From Pseudomonas migulae NBRC 103157 (GTDB lineage: Bacteria; Pseudomonadota; Gammaproteobacteria; Pseudomonadales; Pseudomonadaceae), in contig NZ_BDAG01000038.1 of NCBI RefSeq assembly GCF_002091715.1, positions 1 to 64,000 on the forward strand: DNA of 64,000 nt, given 5' to 3'. This document shows positions 53,778 to 62,067 of the stretch, piece after piece. How positions within the stretch are numbered: position 1 is the stretch's first letter; every line of letters starts with the position of its first letter. A program made the position numbers and the translations under genes. The notes under the pieces were generated by a model. It was not told the origin of the DNA and did no database searches. It saw nothing but the letters and a program-made list of their open reading frames with translations.

Positions 53778-53809
53778 AACCTGCCGCATTCGTTTCTAAG
53801 GGATTATTG

Positions 53810-54880
53810 ATGTTCAAGGTGTTACGCGACTGGATTCAGCGCTATTTTTCCGACGAAGAAGCCGTGGTGCTCGCGGTTTTGCTGTTTCTGGCGTTTACCG
53901 CTGTCCTGACGCTGGGCGGCATGCTTGCGCCGGTGCTCGCCGGTATGGTGCTGGCGTACCTGATGCAAGGACTGGTGGTAACCCTCGAACACTTGCGCAT
54001 GCCGGGCGGGGTGGCCGTGGGACTGGTGTTCGCGTTGTTCATGGGGGTTTTGCTGGTGTTCATCGTGATCGTGGTGCCGTTGCTCTGGCATCAACTGATC
54101 ACGTTGTTCAATGAACTGCCGGGCATGCTCGCCAAGTGGCAATCCCTGTTATTGCTGCTGCCCGAGCGCTACCCGCACCTGGTGTCAGACGAACAGGTGT
54201 TGCAGGCCATCGAAGTGGCACGGGGCGAGATCGGCAAGTTCGGCCAGTGGGCACTGACGTTTTCGCTGTCGAGTCTGCCGCTGCTGGTGAACATCATGAT
54301 TTACCTGGTGTTGGTGCCGATCCTGGTGTTCTTCTTCCTCAAGGACCGCGAGATGATCGGCCAATGGGTGCGCGGTTACCTGCCCCGCGAGCGCGCGCTG
54401 ATCACCCGTGTCGCCCACGAGATGAACAGGCAGATCGCCAATTACATTCGCGGCAAGGTCATCGAAATCTTCATCTGCGGTGGCGCGACCTACATCGGGT
54501 TTGTCGTGCTGGGGCTCAACTACGCGGCGTTGCTGGCGTTGTTGGTGGGGGTGTCGGTGGTGGTGCCTTACGTCGGCGCGGTGGTGGTGACGGTGCCGGT
54601 GCTGCTGATTGCGTTATTCCAATGGGGCTGGAGCGATCAGTTCATCTATTTGATGGCGGTTTACGGAATCATCCAGGTGCTGGATGGCAACGTGCTGGTA
54701 CCGCTGCTGTTTTCGGAAGCGGTCAACCTGCACCCGGTGGCAATTATCTGCGCGGTGCTGTTGTTTGGCGGGTTGTGGGGATTCTGGGGAGTGTTCTTCG
54801 CGATTCCGCTGGCGACGTTGTTCAAGGCGGTGCTGGATGCCTGGCCGCGCAAGGAGCCGGTAGTGGCGCCGCTGCTTTAA
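53810..54880 (+). CDS. PerM/AI-2E transporter family permease
   Basis: A 356-residue inner-membrane protein with about eight spans and the AI-2E/PerM family pattern (FFFLKDREMIGQWVRGYLPRE, then QIANYIRGKVIEIFICGGAT, then GVSVVVPYVGAVVVTVPVL). Substrate is unknown. I chose the ATG at 53810 with AAGGGA upstream; a TTG codon directly before it is in frame. Confidence 0.88.
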   Translation: MFKVLRDWIQRYFSDEEAVVLAVLLFLAFTAVLTLGGMLAPVLAGMVLAYLMQGLVVTLEHLRMPGGVAVGLVFALFMGVLLVFIVIVVPLLWHQLITLFNELPGMLAKWQSLLLLLPERYPHLVSDEQVLQAIEVARGEIGKFGQWALTFSLSSLPLLVNIMIYLVLVPILVFFFLKDREMIGQWVRGYLPRERALITRVAHEMNRQIANYIRGKVIEIFICGGATYIGFVVLGLNYAALLALLVGVSVVVPYVGAVVVTVPVLLIALFQWGWSDQFIYLMAVYGIIQVLDGNVLVPLLFSEAVNLHPVAIICAVLLFGGLWGFWGVFFAIPLATLFKAVLDAWPRKEPVVAPLL

Positions 54881-54937
54881 CGGATCACCCTGATTTTTTC
54901 AGTGAGGCTAAGGGCCTCTTCGTCGGAACGCCGCCCG

Positions 54938-55015
54938 GAGCAAGCCCGCCCCACATTCGATCGCATTCTTACAGGAAGAACTCGGTTGAATGTGGAAGCG
55001 GGCTCGCTCGCGAAA
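54938..55015. repeat. Diverged REP doublet
   Basis: GAGCAAGCCCGCCCCACATTC and, inverted, GAATGTGGAAGCGGGCTCGC about 30 bases apart, between convergent perM and bcp. Confidence 0.75.
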
Positions 55016-55041
55016 GCGCCAGAACAGGCGCCAAATATCTA

Positions 55042-55515
55042 TCAGGCCTTGTTCAGCGCCTGTGCCGCCGCCAAAACAGCATCCACATGCCCCGGCACCT
55101 TCACGCCACGCCATTCCTGCCGCAACACACCCTCCTTATCAATCAGGAATGTGCTGCGATCAACACCCATGTATTCCTTGCCATAAAGCTTCTTCAGCTT
55201 GATCACATCAAACAGCTGGCACAGCGCTTCTTCCTTGTCGCTGATCAGCTCGAAGGTGAACGCTTGCTTGGCCTTGAAGTTTTCGTGAGATTTCAGGCTG
55301 TCACGCGACACGCCAAAGACCTCAGTGTTAGCCGCTTTAAAGGCGTCCAGCTGATCGCGAAAGCCTTGGCCCTGGGTCGTGCAACCCGGCGTGCTGTCCT
55401 TCGGATAGAAGTAGATCACCACTTGCTTGCCTTTGAGGCTCGCGAGGCTGACGGTCTGCCCGCTGGTGGCGGGGGCTTCGAAGTCGGCAACCGGTTGGTC
55501 GATGGCAACGGCCAT
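55042..55515 (-). CDS. bcp: Bcp-type thioredoxin-dependent peroxiredoxin
   Basis: A 157-residue atypical peroxiredoxin reducing hydroperoxides. The peroxidatic Cys45 lies in FYPKDSTPGCTTQGQGFRD. Position 50, the resolving Cys in E. coli Bcp, is Gln here, so the enzyme resembles the PrxQ members that lack this Cys and use another thiol for recycling. It starts 11 bases after gcvR ends. Confidence 0.9.
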   Translation of the reverse strand: MAVAIDQPVADFEAPATSGQTVSLASLKGKQVVIYFYPKDSTPGCTTQGQGFRDQLDAFKAANTEVFGVSRDSLKSHENFKAKQAFTFELISDKEEALCQLFDVIKLKKLYGKEYMGVDRSTFLIDKEGVLRQEWRGVKVPGHVDAVLAAAQALNKA

Positions 55516-55525
55516 GAAAGCTTCC

Positions 55526-56086
55526 TTACATTGGGTTTTGTGGGCGCCACGGTTCGATCAGCGCATCCAGGTTCAGCGCGTCGGCGAAATCCAGGAACTG
55601 ATCGCGCAGCCAGCTGATCTGCACACCGGCCGGCAAGGTCACGGTAAACGTGGCATTGAGCATGGTGCCGCCGGTTTGCGGCGCCTGATACGTGTCGCAG
55701 GTCAGGTTTTCCAGCTCGACGTTGTGGTCCATGAAGAACTGGCACAGCTCGTTGATGATGTCCGAGCGATACGCCGAGCTGACGTAGGCGACGTACGGCA
55801 GGGCTTGAGGGCGATTCTCCAGCGCCGCACTGCGCACCACGTTGACCGTGAAGGCGTGCTTCTTGGCGAGGGTCGGCAGGCTGCCTTCGAGGCGCGCCAG
55901 GGCGTCCCAGCTGCCTGAGACCTCGAGGACCAACGCACTGCACTCGCCATGTCGGGTCAGGCGAGAGGTGACCACGGCGCAACGGTTTTCATGGCTGGCG
56001 CGGCACAGGACGTTAGTCAGCTCCATGGGGTTGGCGCCGAGGGCACTGATGACAAGGAATTGTTCGCGAACTGTGGGGGTGGACAT
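55526..56086 (-). CDS. gcvR: Glycine cleavage regulator GcvR-like ACT protein
   Basis: A 186-residue protein of two ACT domains (FLVISALGANPMELTNVLCR... and YVAYVSSAYRSDIINELCQF...), the GcvR layout. In enterobacteria it binds GcvA and represses the glycine cleavage genes. Position between bcp and divergent dapA agrees with P. aeruginosa. Ligand is not determined by sequence. Confidence 0.87.
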   Translation of the reverse strand: MSTPTVREQFLVISALGANPMELTNVLCRASHENRCAVVTSRLTRHGECSALVLEVSGSWDALARLEGSLPTLAKKHAFTVNVVRSAALENRPQALPYVAYVSSAYRSDIINELCQFFMDHNVELENLTCDTYQAPQTGGTMLNATFTVTLPAGVQISWLRDQFLDFADALNLDALIEPWRPQNPM

Positions 56087-56414
56087 GCAGCATTCCTAAA
56101 GCGATGAGCGGTCGATACTTCTACGGGCTTTTTTTGCCGGGGGCGAGCCTGCGGATGCGAATTCAGAAAACCCGGGCCGAAGGTTGCAACGTGCTCCATC
56201 AAGGCAGGAGCGAAGGGTGGCAACGCTGGATCGGGGCTTGTGATGCCGAAAATGGAGGCTGAAACCCGGCGTACGAGCATGTCAGTACCGATCAAAGTCT
56301 GAAGGGTAGCGAAAAGCAGCGCCAAGGGGAATGGCAGCAGCGCAGTACTTCGCTTGTACAAGCATCTTGGCGCCAGTACCATTACGGCTCTCTTTTTCCG
56401 GCAGGAGCGGTTGC
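56087..56414. other. Intergenic gcvR-dapA region
   Basis: 328 bases between divergent genes. Both promoters must lie here; a GCCGGGTTTC-type GC-rich stretch is present, but I could not place a convincing promoter, hairpin or repeat. Confidence 0.4.
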
Positions 56415-57293
56415 ATGATTGCGGGCAGTATGGTGGCACTGGTCACACCCATGGATGCACAAGGTCGTCTCGACTGGGACAGCCTGAGCAAACTGGTGGA
56501 CTTTCACCTGCAGAACGGCACCCACGCGATCGTGGCGGTCGGCACTACAGGCGAATCGGCCACCCTTGACGTGAACGAGCACATCGAAGTGATTCGTTAC
56601 GTGGTGAAGCAGGTGGCAGGGCGCATTCCGGTGATCGCCGGTACCGGCGCCAACTCGACGCGCGAAGCCATCGAGCTGACCACCAATGCGAAGACCGCCG
56701 GCGCCGATGCCTGCCTGCTGGTGACGCCGTATTACAACAAGCCGACCCAGGAAGGCTTGTACCAGCACTTCAAGGCCATCGCCGAAGCAGTCGACATCCC
56801 GCAGATCCTTTATAACGTGCCTGGCCGCACGGCATGCGACATGCTGGCCGAGACCGTTATCCGTCTGTCGACCGTGAAAAACATCATCGGTATCAAGGAA
56901 GCCACCGGCGACCTCGATCGTGCCAAAGCCATCCTCGACGGCGTCAGCAAAGACTTCCTGGTGCTTTCCGGTGACGACGCCACCGCGGTCGAGCTGATGC
57001 TGCTCGGCGGCAAAGGCAACATCTCGGTGACTGCCAACGTTGCCCCGCGAGACATGGCCGACCTGTGCAACGCTGCTTTGAAAGGCGATGCCGTCACAGC
57101 CCGCGCGATCCATGAAAAGCTGATGCCGCTCAATAAAACCCTGTTTATCGAATCCAACCCTATTCCCGTGAAATGGGCGCTGCATGAAATGGGCTTGATG
57201 CCGGACGGTATCCGTCTGCCGCTCACCTGGCTCAGTGCTGCCTGTCACGAACCGCTGCGGCAGGCCATGCGCCAGTCCGGCGTCCTGGTTTAA
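56415..57293 (+). CDS. dapA: 4-hydroxy-tetrahydrodipicolinate synthase
   Basis: A 292-residue class I aldolase-type enzyme that condenses pyruvate with aspartate semialdehyde, the entry to lysine and diaminopimelate. The Schiff-base Lys161 is in GIKEATGDL; Tyr133 and Arg138 are in LYNVPGRTA; Thr44-Thr45 are in GTTGES. GCAGGAGCGG precedes the ATG at 56415. bamC follows 17 bases later. Confidence 0.96.
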   Translation: MIAGSMVALVTPMDAQGRLDWDSLSKLVDFHLQNGTHAIVAVGTTGESATLDVNEHIEVIRYVVKQVAGRIPVIAGTGANSTREAIELTTNAKTAGADACLLVTPYYNKPTQEGLYQHFKAIAEAVDIPQILYNVPGRTACDMLAETVIRLSTVKNIIGIKEATGDLDRAKAILDGVSKDFLVLSGDDATAVELMLLGGKGNISVTANVAPRDMADLCNAALKGDAVTARAIHEKLMPLNKTLFIESNPIPVKWALHEMGLMPDGIRLPLTWLSAACHEPLRQAMRQSGVLV

Positions 57294-57310
57294 TTGAGGA
57301 AGCACTACGC

Positions 57311-58426
57311 ATGAAGCGATTGGCCGGACTTTCCGCACTTGCCTTGATTATCTCCAGCACCAGTGGCTGTGGATGGGTCTGGGGCCCGGAAGGTTATTTC
57401 CGTGACCGTGGTAGCGATTACCTGGAAGCGCAACAGACTGCACCGATGCAATTGCCACCGGACGTCAGCACCTCCAAACACCTGGACCCGCTGCTGCCGA
57501 TCCCGCGCAACGTGGCTGATGACACCGTCAAGGGCGAATACATCGTGCCGCGTCCGCAGCCGCTGTCCGCCGCTGCCGATGCCAGTGCCTACTCGCTGCA
57601 GAAGACCGGTGACTCGCGCTGGATCGTCGCTCAGAACCCGCCGGCCGAAGTCTGGCCAGTGGCTGTGCAGTTCTTCCAGGACAACGGTTTCCGTCTGGAT
57701 GAACAGCGTCCGCAAACCGGCGAGTTCACCACCACCTGGCAGCATTCCGACGAACTGTCCGCAGCGATGGCCAAGCGCCTGAGCGCAGCCGGTGTCGGCG
57801 CTGACAGCGAAACCCGTGTGCGCGTGCGCATCGAGCCGGGCGTGCAGCGCAACACCAGTGAAGTCTACGTGGTAAGCGCCGAACGTCCTGCCGGCAGCAC
57901 CGCCGATGTGGCCTTCACCAACCGTTCGGTCAACACCGGCCTGGACGCGGCACTGGTCGACGACATGCTCGCGAGCATGAGCCGCATCTCGGAGAAGGGC
58001 GGTTCGGTCTCCATGCTGGCATCGCGTGATTTCGATACGCCAAGTCGCGTCAGCCTGAGCGAAGACGGCAGCGGCAACCCGGTTCTGAACGTCGGCAACG
58101 ACCTGGACCGTGCCTGGTCGAGCGTCGGTCGTGCGCTGGAGCAGGGCGAATGGCGCGTTGAAGACATCAACCGCAGCCTGGGCCTGTACTACATCAACCT
58201 GTCTGAAAAAGCCGAGAAGAAAGACGAGAAGCCCGGTTTCCTCAGCGGCCTGTTCGGCAGTGCGCCGAGCAAGGAAGAAGTTGAAGCCCGCGCCGAGCGT
58301 TATCAGGTTCGCCTGAGCAAGGTGGGCGATACCGTTCAGGTCACCGTCGAGAAAAACATCAACACCGTGGCGCCGGCTGACGTGGCGCGCAAAGTGTTGA
58401 GCGTGATTCAGGACAACCTGGGCTGA
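57311..58426 (+). CDS. bamC: Outer-membrane assembly lipoprotein BamC
   Basis: A 371-residue lipoprotein of the BAM complex (formerly NlpB). The signal ends at Cys20 (STSGC). The flexible N-terminal lasso segment that contacts BamD includes LPPDVSTSKHLDPLLPIP; two helix-grip domains follow (about 95-220 and 250-370). Co-transcription with dapA is the standard arrangement. Confidence 0.92.
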   Translation: MKRLAGLSALALIISSTSGCGWVWGPEGYFRDRGSDYLEAQQTAPMQLPPDVSTSKHLDPLLPIPRNVADDTVKGEYIVPRPQPLSAAADASAYSLQKTGDSRWIVAQNPPAEVWPVAVQFFQDNGFRLDEQRPQTGEFTTTWQHSDELSAAMAKRLSAAGVGADSETRVRVRIEPGVQRNTSEVYVVSAERPAGSTADVAFTNRSVNTGLDAALVDDMLASMSRISEKGGSVSMLASRDFDTPSRVSLSEDGSGNPVLNVGNDLDRAWSSVGRALEQGEWRVEDINRSLGLYYINLSEKAEKKDEKPGFLSGLFGSAPSKEEVEARAERYQVRLSKVGDTVQVTVEKNINTVAPADVARKVLSVIQDNLG

Positions 58427-58430
58427 TCAC

Positions 58431-59189
58431 ATGCGTTTTGCCGTTCTCGGCAGCGGTAGCCAAGGGAACGGCACGCTGATAGCCAGCGCTGACACGTATG
58501 TGCTGGTGGATTGTGGTTTCTCCCTGCGGGAAACCGAAAAACGCTTACTGCGCCTGGGTGTGAACCCGGCGCAACTGAGCGCGATACTCGTGACCCACGA
58601 ACATGCCGACCACGTGCATGGCGTGGGTTTGCTGTCTCGGCGCTACAATCTGCCTGTCTACCTCAGTCGCGGCACCCTGCGCGGGATGCGCAAGCCGATT
58701 GAACCGGCCGGCCTTCTGGCCGGCGGCGAGCAACTGCAGATCGGCGCACTGAGCATCGGCGTCATTGCCGTGGCCCACGATGCACAGGAACCGACGCAAT
58801 ATGTGTTCAGTGACGGTGAGCGGCGCTTCGGCCTGTTGACCGACCTGGGTTCATACTGCAACAAAGTGCTGGACGGCTATCGGGATCTCGATGCGTTGAT
58901 GATCGAGGCCAACCATTGCCGTGACATGCTGGCTCGCGGTCACTACCCGTACTTTCTCAAGCAGCGGGTGGGCGGTGAATTGGGACATTTGAACAACCAC
59001 CAGGCGGCATTCCTGGTGTCCGAGTTGGGCTGGCAAGGCCTGCAACACCTGGTCCTGGCCCATCTGAGCAGCAAGAACAACCTGCCGCAGCTGGCCCGGC
59101 AATGTTTTGTCGACACCCTCGGGTGCGACCCGGACTGGCTGCAACTGGCCGATCAAGATTCAGGGCTCGACTGGCGACACATCGCCTAG
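58431..59189 (+). CDS. Metallo-beta-lactamase-fold hydrolase
   Basis: A 252-residue MBL-fold protein with the metal motif THEHADHVHG (His56, His58, Asp60, His61). FAVLGSGSQGNGTLIAS at the start is typical of the YycJ/WalJ-like nuclease group, for which DNA exonuclease roles are suggested. It starts four bases after bamC, so it belongs to the dapA unit. Confidence 0.85.
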   Translation: MRFAVLGSGSQGNGTLIASADTYVLVDCGFSLRETEKRLLRLGVNPAQLSAILVTHEHADHVHGVGLLSRRYNLPVYLSRGTLRGMRKPIEPAGLLAGGEQLQIGALSIGVIAVAHDAQEPTQYVFSDGERRFGLLTDLGSYCNKVLDGYRDLDALMIEANHCRDMLARGHYPYFLKQRVGGELGHLNNHQAAFLVSELGWQGLQHLVLAHLSSKNNLPQLARQCFVDTLGCDPDWLQLADQDSGLDWRHIA

Positions 59190-59217
59190 CCCACCTACTT
59201 AGCAAGCGGAGCCCATC

Positions 59218-59931
59218 ATGGAAAAACGTGAAGAACTCTACCGCGGCAAAGCCAAATCGGTTTTCAAGACCGACGACGCTGACCGCTTGATCCTGCTGTT
59301 TCGCAACGACACCTCGGCGTTCGACGGCAAGCGCATCGAGCAGCTCGACCGCAAAGGCATGGTGAACAACAAGTTCAACGCCTTCATCATGCAGAAACTC
59401 GAAGCAGCCGGCGTGCCGACTCAATTCGACAAACTGCTGGGCGACAACGAATGCCTGGTGAAAAAACTCGACATGATCCCGGTCGAGTGCGTCGTGCGTA
59501 ACTACGCCGCCGGCAGCCTGGTCAAGCGCCTGGGCGTCGAAGAAGGCATGAAGCTCAACCCTTACACCTTCGAGCTGTTCCTGAAGGACGACGCCAAGGG
59601 CGACCCGTTCATCAACGAATCCCACGTCGTGGCCTTCGGTTGGGGCACCGCCGAGCAACTGGTTCGCATGAAAGTACTGTCGCTCAAGGTCAACGAAGTC
59701 CTGAGCAAACTGTTCGACGACGCCGGCCTGCTGCTGGTCGACTTCAAACTTGAATTCGGCGTGTTCTCCGACGGCTCCATCGTTCTGGGCGACGAGTTCA
59801 GCCCGGACGGCTGCCGTCTGTGGGACAAGGCCACCGGCAAGAAAATGGACAAGGACCGCTTCCGTCAGGGCCTCGGTGACGTCATCGAAGCCTACGAAGA
59901 AGTCGCCAATCGTCTGGGCGTACCGCTTTAA
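59218..59931 (+). CDS. purC: SAICAR synthetase
   Basis: A 237-residue enzyme joining aspartate to CAIR with ATP in purine synthesis. Signature blocks: REELYRGKAKSVFKTDD, FRNDTSAFDGKR, VVRNYAAGSLVKRLG and DFKLEFGV, with EFSPDGCRLWD near the end. Full length. It starts 28 bases after the MBL gene, AAGCGGAG upstream. Confidence 0.96.
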   Translation: MEKREELYRGKAKSVFKTDDADRLILLFRNDTSAFDGKRIEQLDRKGMVNNKFNAFIMQKLEAAGVPTQFDKLLGDNECLVKKLDMIPVECVVRNYAAGSLVKRLGVEEGMKLNPYTFELFLKDDAKGDPFINESHVVAFGWGTAEQLVRMKVLSLKVNEVLSKLFDDAGLLLVDFKLEFGVFSDGSIVLGDEFSPDGCRLWDKATGKKMDKDRFRQGLGDVIEAYEEVANRLGVPL

Positions 59932-60014
59932 TCGACGCAAGCATCTGATAGCACAGAAATATTTCGCTCAGGGGGTTCGCTTCCGGCAAAAGTGTTGTTA
60001 TGATGCGCGCCGTT

Positions 60015-60104
60015 GGAGAGATGCCAGAGTGGCCGAATGGGACGGATTCGAAATCCGTTGTACCTTCACCGGTACCTAGGGTTCGAATCCCTATCTCTCC
60101 GCCA
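60015..60104 (+). tRNA. tRNA-Ser(CGA)
   Basis: A 90-base class II tRNA: GGAGAGATG / CATCTCTCC-type acceptor (GGAGAGA with TCTCTCC), anticodon loop TTCGAAA reading CGA, a long variable arm (TACCTTCACCGGTA), T loop GGTTCGAATCC, and a GCCA end. Its 3' side borders an apparent integration scar. Confidence 0.96.
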
Positions 60105-60112
60105 TTACATAG

Positions 60113-60149
60113 AAAAAGCCCCGTAGCTGAACAAGCTACGGGGCTTTTT
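60113..60149. terminator. Terminator after tRNA-Ser (copy 1 of 3)
   Basis: AAAGCCCCGTAGCT-GAACA-AGCTACGGGGCTTT, 14-bp stem with A/T flanks, so bidirectional. It also lies at the end of the minus-strand small gene at 60200. Two diverged copies recur at 61546 and 62202. Confidence 0.92.
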
Positions 60150-60199
60150 CGTTTCTGTAGATTTTTCAGGGCGTTTTTAGGGACGTCTACACGTACGTA

Positions 60200-60484
60200 T
60201 CAGGCGTCGGTATTCACCGGTGGCCACCTCGTCAGCACCTTGTGTACATCATCCACGACGGCCTTGCTCATGGCGGTCAGGTAATGCGCTGCCCAAGCAT
60301 GTCTGTCTGTGTCCTTGGCGTAAGCCGCATCGACAGTCAACAGCTTGGCCAGGTACAGAAGGTCAGATGCTTGCGCCAAGGCTTTCCCGACAGGTACGCC
60401 GGAATTTACGCGGAATAACGGCTGGTTGGAGCAATAGTGGAATGGTGTGAGACCAATGGTCGTCAGCTCGGGTTTGTCGCTCAT
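60200..60484 (-). CDS. DUF3077-type small protein
   Basis: A 94-residue soluble protein. LFRVNSGVPVGKALAQASDLLYLAKLLTVDAA is the core of the Pseudomonas DUF3077 family; the C-terminal helix AAHYLTAMSKAVVDDVHKVL follows. Function is unknown. Its ATG overlaps the stop of a 37-codon frame (ATGA), so it is probably translationally coupled to it. Both lie behind structured RNA copy B. Confidence 0.75.
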   Translation of the reverse strand: MSDKPELTTIGLTPFHYCSNQPLFRVNSGVPVGKALAQASDLLYLAKLLTVDAAYAKDTDRHAWAAHYLTAMSKAVVDDVHKVLTRWPPVNTDA

Positions 60485-60594
60485 TTGTCACCTCCTTCAA
60501 TGAGGCGGCGGGTGAGGTCGAGCGGTGAGGTTTTATACGACTTGGAATTGTGTTGAGGGGAATGACTGCTTTTGTGCGTATTTGAAGTATCCAT
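60481..60594 (-). CDS. 37-codon gene under structured RNA B
   Basis: MDTSNTHKSSHSPQHNSKSY then KTSPLDLTRRLIEGGDK, a hydrophilic peptide. ACGGAG lies six bases before the ATG, and this ribosome site sits in a nine-base stretch fully complementary to a loop of the upstream RNA. It ends with ATGA overlapping the DUF3077 gene. It may be a true peptide or mainly a coupling leader. The frame stays open upstream through the RNA, but those codons overlap the conserved structure. Confidence 0.55.
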   Translation of the reverse strand: MDTSNTHKSSHSPQHNSKSYKTSPLDLTRRLIEGGDK

Positions 60595-60599
60595 GTCTA

Positions 60600-60800
60600 G
60601 CTCCGTGACGTGAGGAGCTGCCATTTCGTTACCAAGCGAATGGGTGGCAGCTGTGCGCAGGTTGGTAAACCGGGAGTCACGGAGACCGGCACGCTCGAAA
60701 GCGTCCCGCGCACAACCGCCATAACACAAGTTTTCAGGCGTACAAACACCAAGAAAATGTGAAGGGGGCGCTGTTGCGCAACTCGTCGGGTTACCAAGCC
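60600..60800 (-). ncRNA. Structured RNA resembling phage c4 / P4 CI immunity RNA (copy B)
   Basis: Minus-strand transcript with the same fold as copy A. A 16-bp stem (60705-60720 with 60646-60661) encloses hairpin ACGCT/AGCGT (60691-60704) and a CCGG/CCGG hairpin (60670-60689). Segment 60662-60668 (sense TTACCAA) pairs over 7 bp with 60629-60635. An identical upstream target exists: GTTACCAAGC occurs on the plus strand at both 60628-60637 and 60790-60799. The hairpin loop (60676-60684) is perfectly complementary over 9 bp to 60601-60609, covering the Shine-Dalgarno of the 37-codon gene. Differences from copy A are compensatory in the paired strands, which supports the structure. Family assignment is inference. 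Confidence 0.75.
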
Positions 60801-60990
60801 CGATCACTGGAATTCCAGCGACGTCTTGAGAGTATCCCGCTGAAACTGACGTCATCAAGGCGCTAACTTACTGAAACACGCAGCAGAAGCACGTTCGTAC
60901 GCAACTCCCGGATTTTGCCTACAACTGCGCCGAGAGTCACCCCGATATTCTTATGGCCTTACAAAAAACAGCTGAATCCTGAATGTGAAA

Positions 60991-61031
60991 ACGCCGCTTC
61001 CCTGTGTCTAGAAAGGCGGCGTTTTTTTACT
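60991..61031. terminator. Bidirectional terminator
   Basis: AAACGCCGC and GCGGCGTTT form a 9-bp stem around about 18 bases, followed by T7. It ends the minus-strand gene at 61130-61336. Confidence 0.75.
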
Positions 61032-61129
61032 TTTTTTGAGGGTTGAGCTCGATCATCGGCACAGCCCTGCACGGGCGCGGCGCTCGGGCTTTCCTTGAAC
61101 AAGCAGGAATTATCCCGTGAACGTGAATC

Positions 61130-61336
61130 TTACGGCTGCGAGTGACCCAGTTTCCTTTTGATCAGCTCATAGACGTCTTTGTGGGTGGAGTTATGCAGGG
61201 TTTTGTCCTTGCAGGCCGATGCCAGGAACGTTTTGACCTCTTCCTTTGCATGAGGGTAAAGACCTGCGACGTAGTCGGCTTCATGGGGCTGGGTGCAGTT
61301 GAAGTGTGTGTCGTCTTTTGCTTTATCTCTAGCCAT
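61130..61336 (-). CDS. Small hydrophilic protein of unknown function
   Basis: A 68-residue protein (MARDKAKDDTHFNCTQPHEA...). The N-terminus is charged and the C-terminus is a likely helix (KEEVKTFLASACKDKTLHNS, then DVYELIKRKLG). No family is recognised. AAGGAG lies eight bases before the ATG at 61336; a longer frame upstream has no ribosome site. It sits inside the region flanked by tRNA-Ser terminator copies. Confidence 0.65.
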   Translation of the reverse strand: MARDKAKDDTHFNCTQPHEADYVAGLYPHAKEEVKTFLASACKDKTLHNSTHKDVYELIKRKLGHSQP

Positions 61337-61496
61337 TGCAGAGGCTCCTTTTGAGTTCGCATGATTGTCGATGGTCAGGGCCTTTTTGCCCCGCACGGCG
61401 CAGAGCTTAGGGGCTAAGCGTGATGCCGCCAGGGGCTTGGACAAATCAGGAAGGGGCTGTCAGACGATGCCGGAGTCTGCCGCAGGATTAAACAAA

Positions 61497-61526
61497 AAAT
61501 CCCTGCAAGCTTAAATCTGCAGGGAT
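61497..61526. terminator. Hairpin with A-tract, possible minus-strand terminator
   Basis: AATCCCTGCA and TGCAGGGATT form a 10-bp stem; on the minus strand it is followed by T6. No minus-strand gene ends directly here, so it may be a leftover of a lost gene. Confidence 0.5.
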
Positions 61527-61545
61527 TCTGGCTGACCATCTCATC

Positions 61546-61622
61546 AAGCCCCATAGCTGATTAAGCTACGGGGCTTTTTCGTTTCCGGCGTTTTGTTTTG
61601 GGGGAATTTTGGGGGAAGAACG
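61546..61622. repeat. tRNA-Ser terminator copy 2 with integrase-flank-like sequence
   Basis: AAGCCCCATAGCTGATTAAG then CTACGGGGCTTTTTCGTTTC repeats the tRNA-Ser terminator (60113-60149) with one stem mismatch. It runs into TTTTGGGGGAATTTTGGGGG (61595 region), a sequence type often met beside tRNA-targeting integrase genes. No integrase is left. Confidence 0.65.
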
Positions 61623-61727
61623 CGGCCATCGCGTCGAGGAACACAGCAATGCAACACGGCATTCCGTGAACCAAGCTCATTGTCTATCCTGCAATACAGA
61701 GCAACTGATCGAATGACAGGTGATGTC

Positions 61728-62060
61728 ATGAACAGATGGCGGCGTCTTTGGTTGTCTGTGAAGCTGATAGCAGCCGCTGCGGCCTGTGTGGCTGTGGCTG
61801 TTCAGGCTTTTCAATACATGCTGGAAAGCCAGGACGCCGTGCAAATTCATCCTTTGAGCATTTTGGTGGTCGGGCTGATCTTTGGCTTTATCAGCTATGG
61901 ATTGCTTTCGCTGATTGAAAGAGGTGTACAGCGGCTTTTAGCCCGTTCTGACACTGTCGCCCCCGAACCTCGGGCAGAGCTTGAGAGTGATGTGGAGCTG
62001 GTCGCAGATCAACCGCTGACCCTGCAAGCTGATGCCTCGACTCATCAGAAAAATCTGTGA
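61728..62060 (+). CDS. Small two-span membrane protein
   Basis: A 110-residue protein. Spans are near LWLSVKLIAAAAACVAVAVQ and PLSILVVGLIFGFISYGLLS, followed by an amphipathic ERGVQRLLARS and an acidic tail. No family is recognised. The ATG at 61728 has AGGTGA close upstream; an in-frame ATG at 61713 is the alternative. Confidence 0.6.
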   Translation: MNRWRRLWLSVKLIAAAAACVAVAVQAFQYMLESQDAVQIHPLSILVVGLIFGFISYGLLSLIERGVQRLLARSDTVAPEPRAELESDVELVADQPLTLQADASTHQKNL

Positions 62061-62067
62061 ACGGACC

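Noticed and set aside
54136..55617. 493-codon plus-strand frame running through perM into bcp
   Set aside because: Out of frame with perM, low-complexity Gly/Ala/Arg content, antisense to bcp.
60595..60858. N-terminal extension of the 37-codon frame up to 60858
   Set aside because: The extra 88 codons are the structured RNA B; the start at 60594 has the proper ribosome site.
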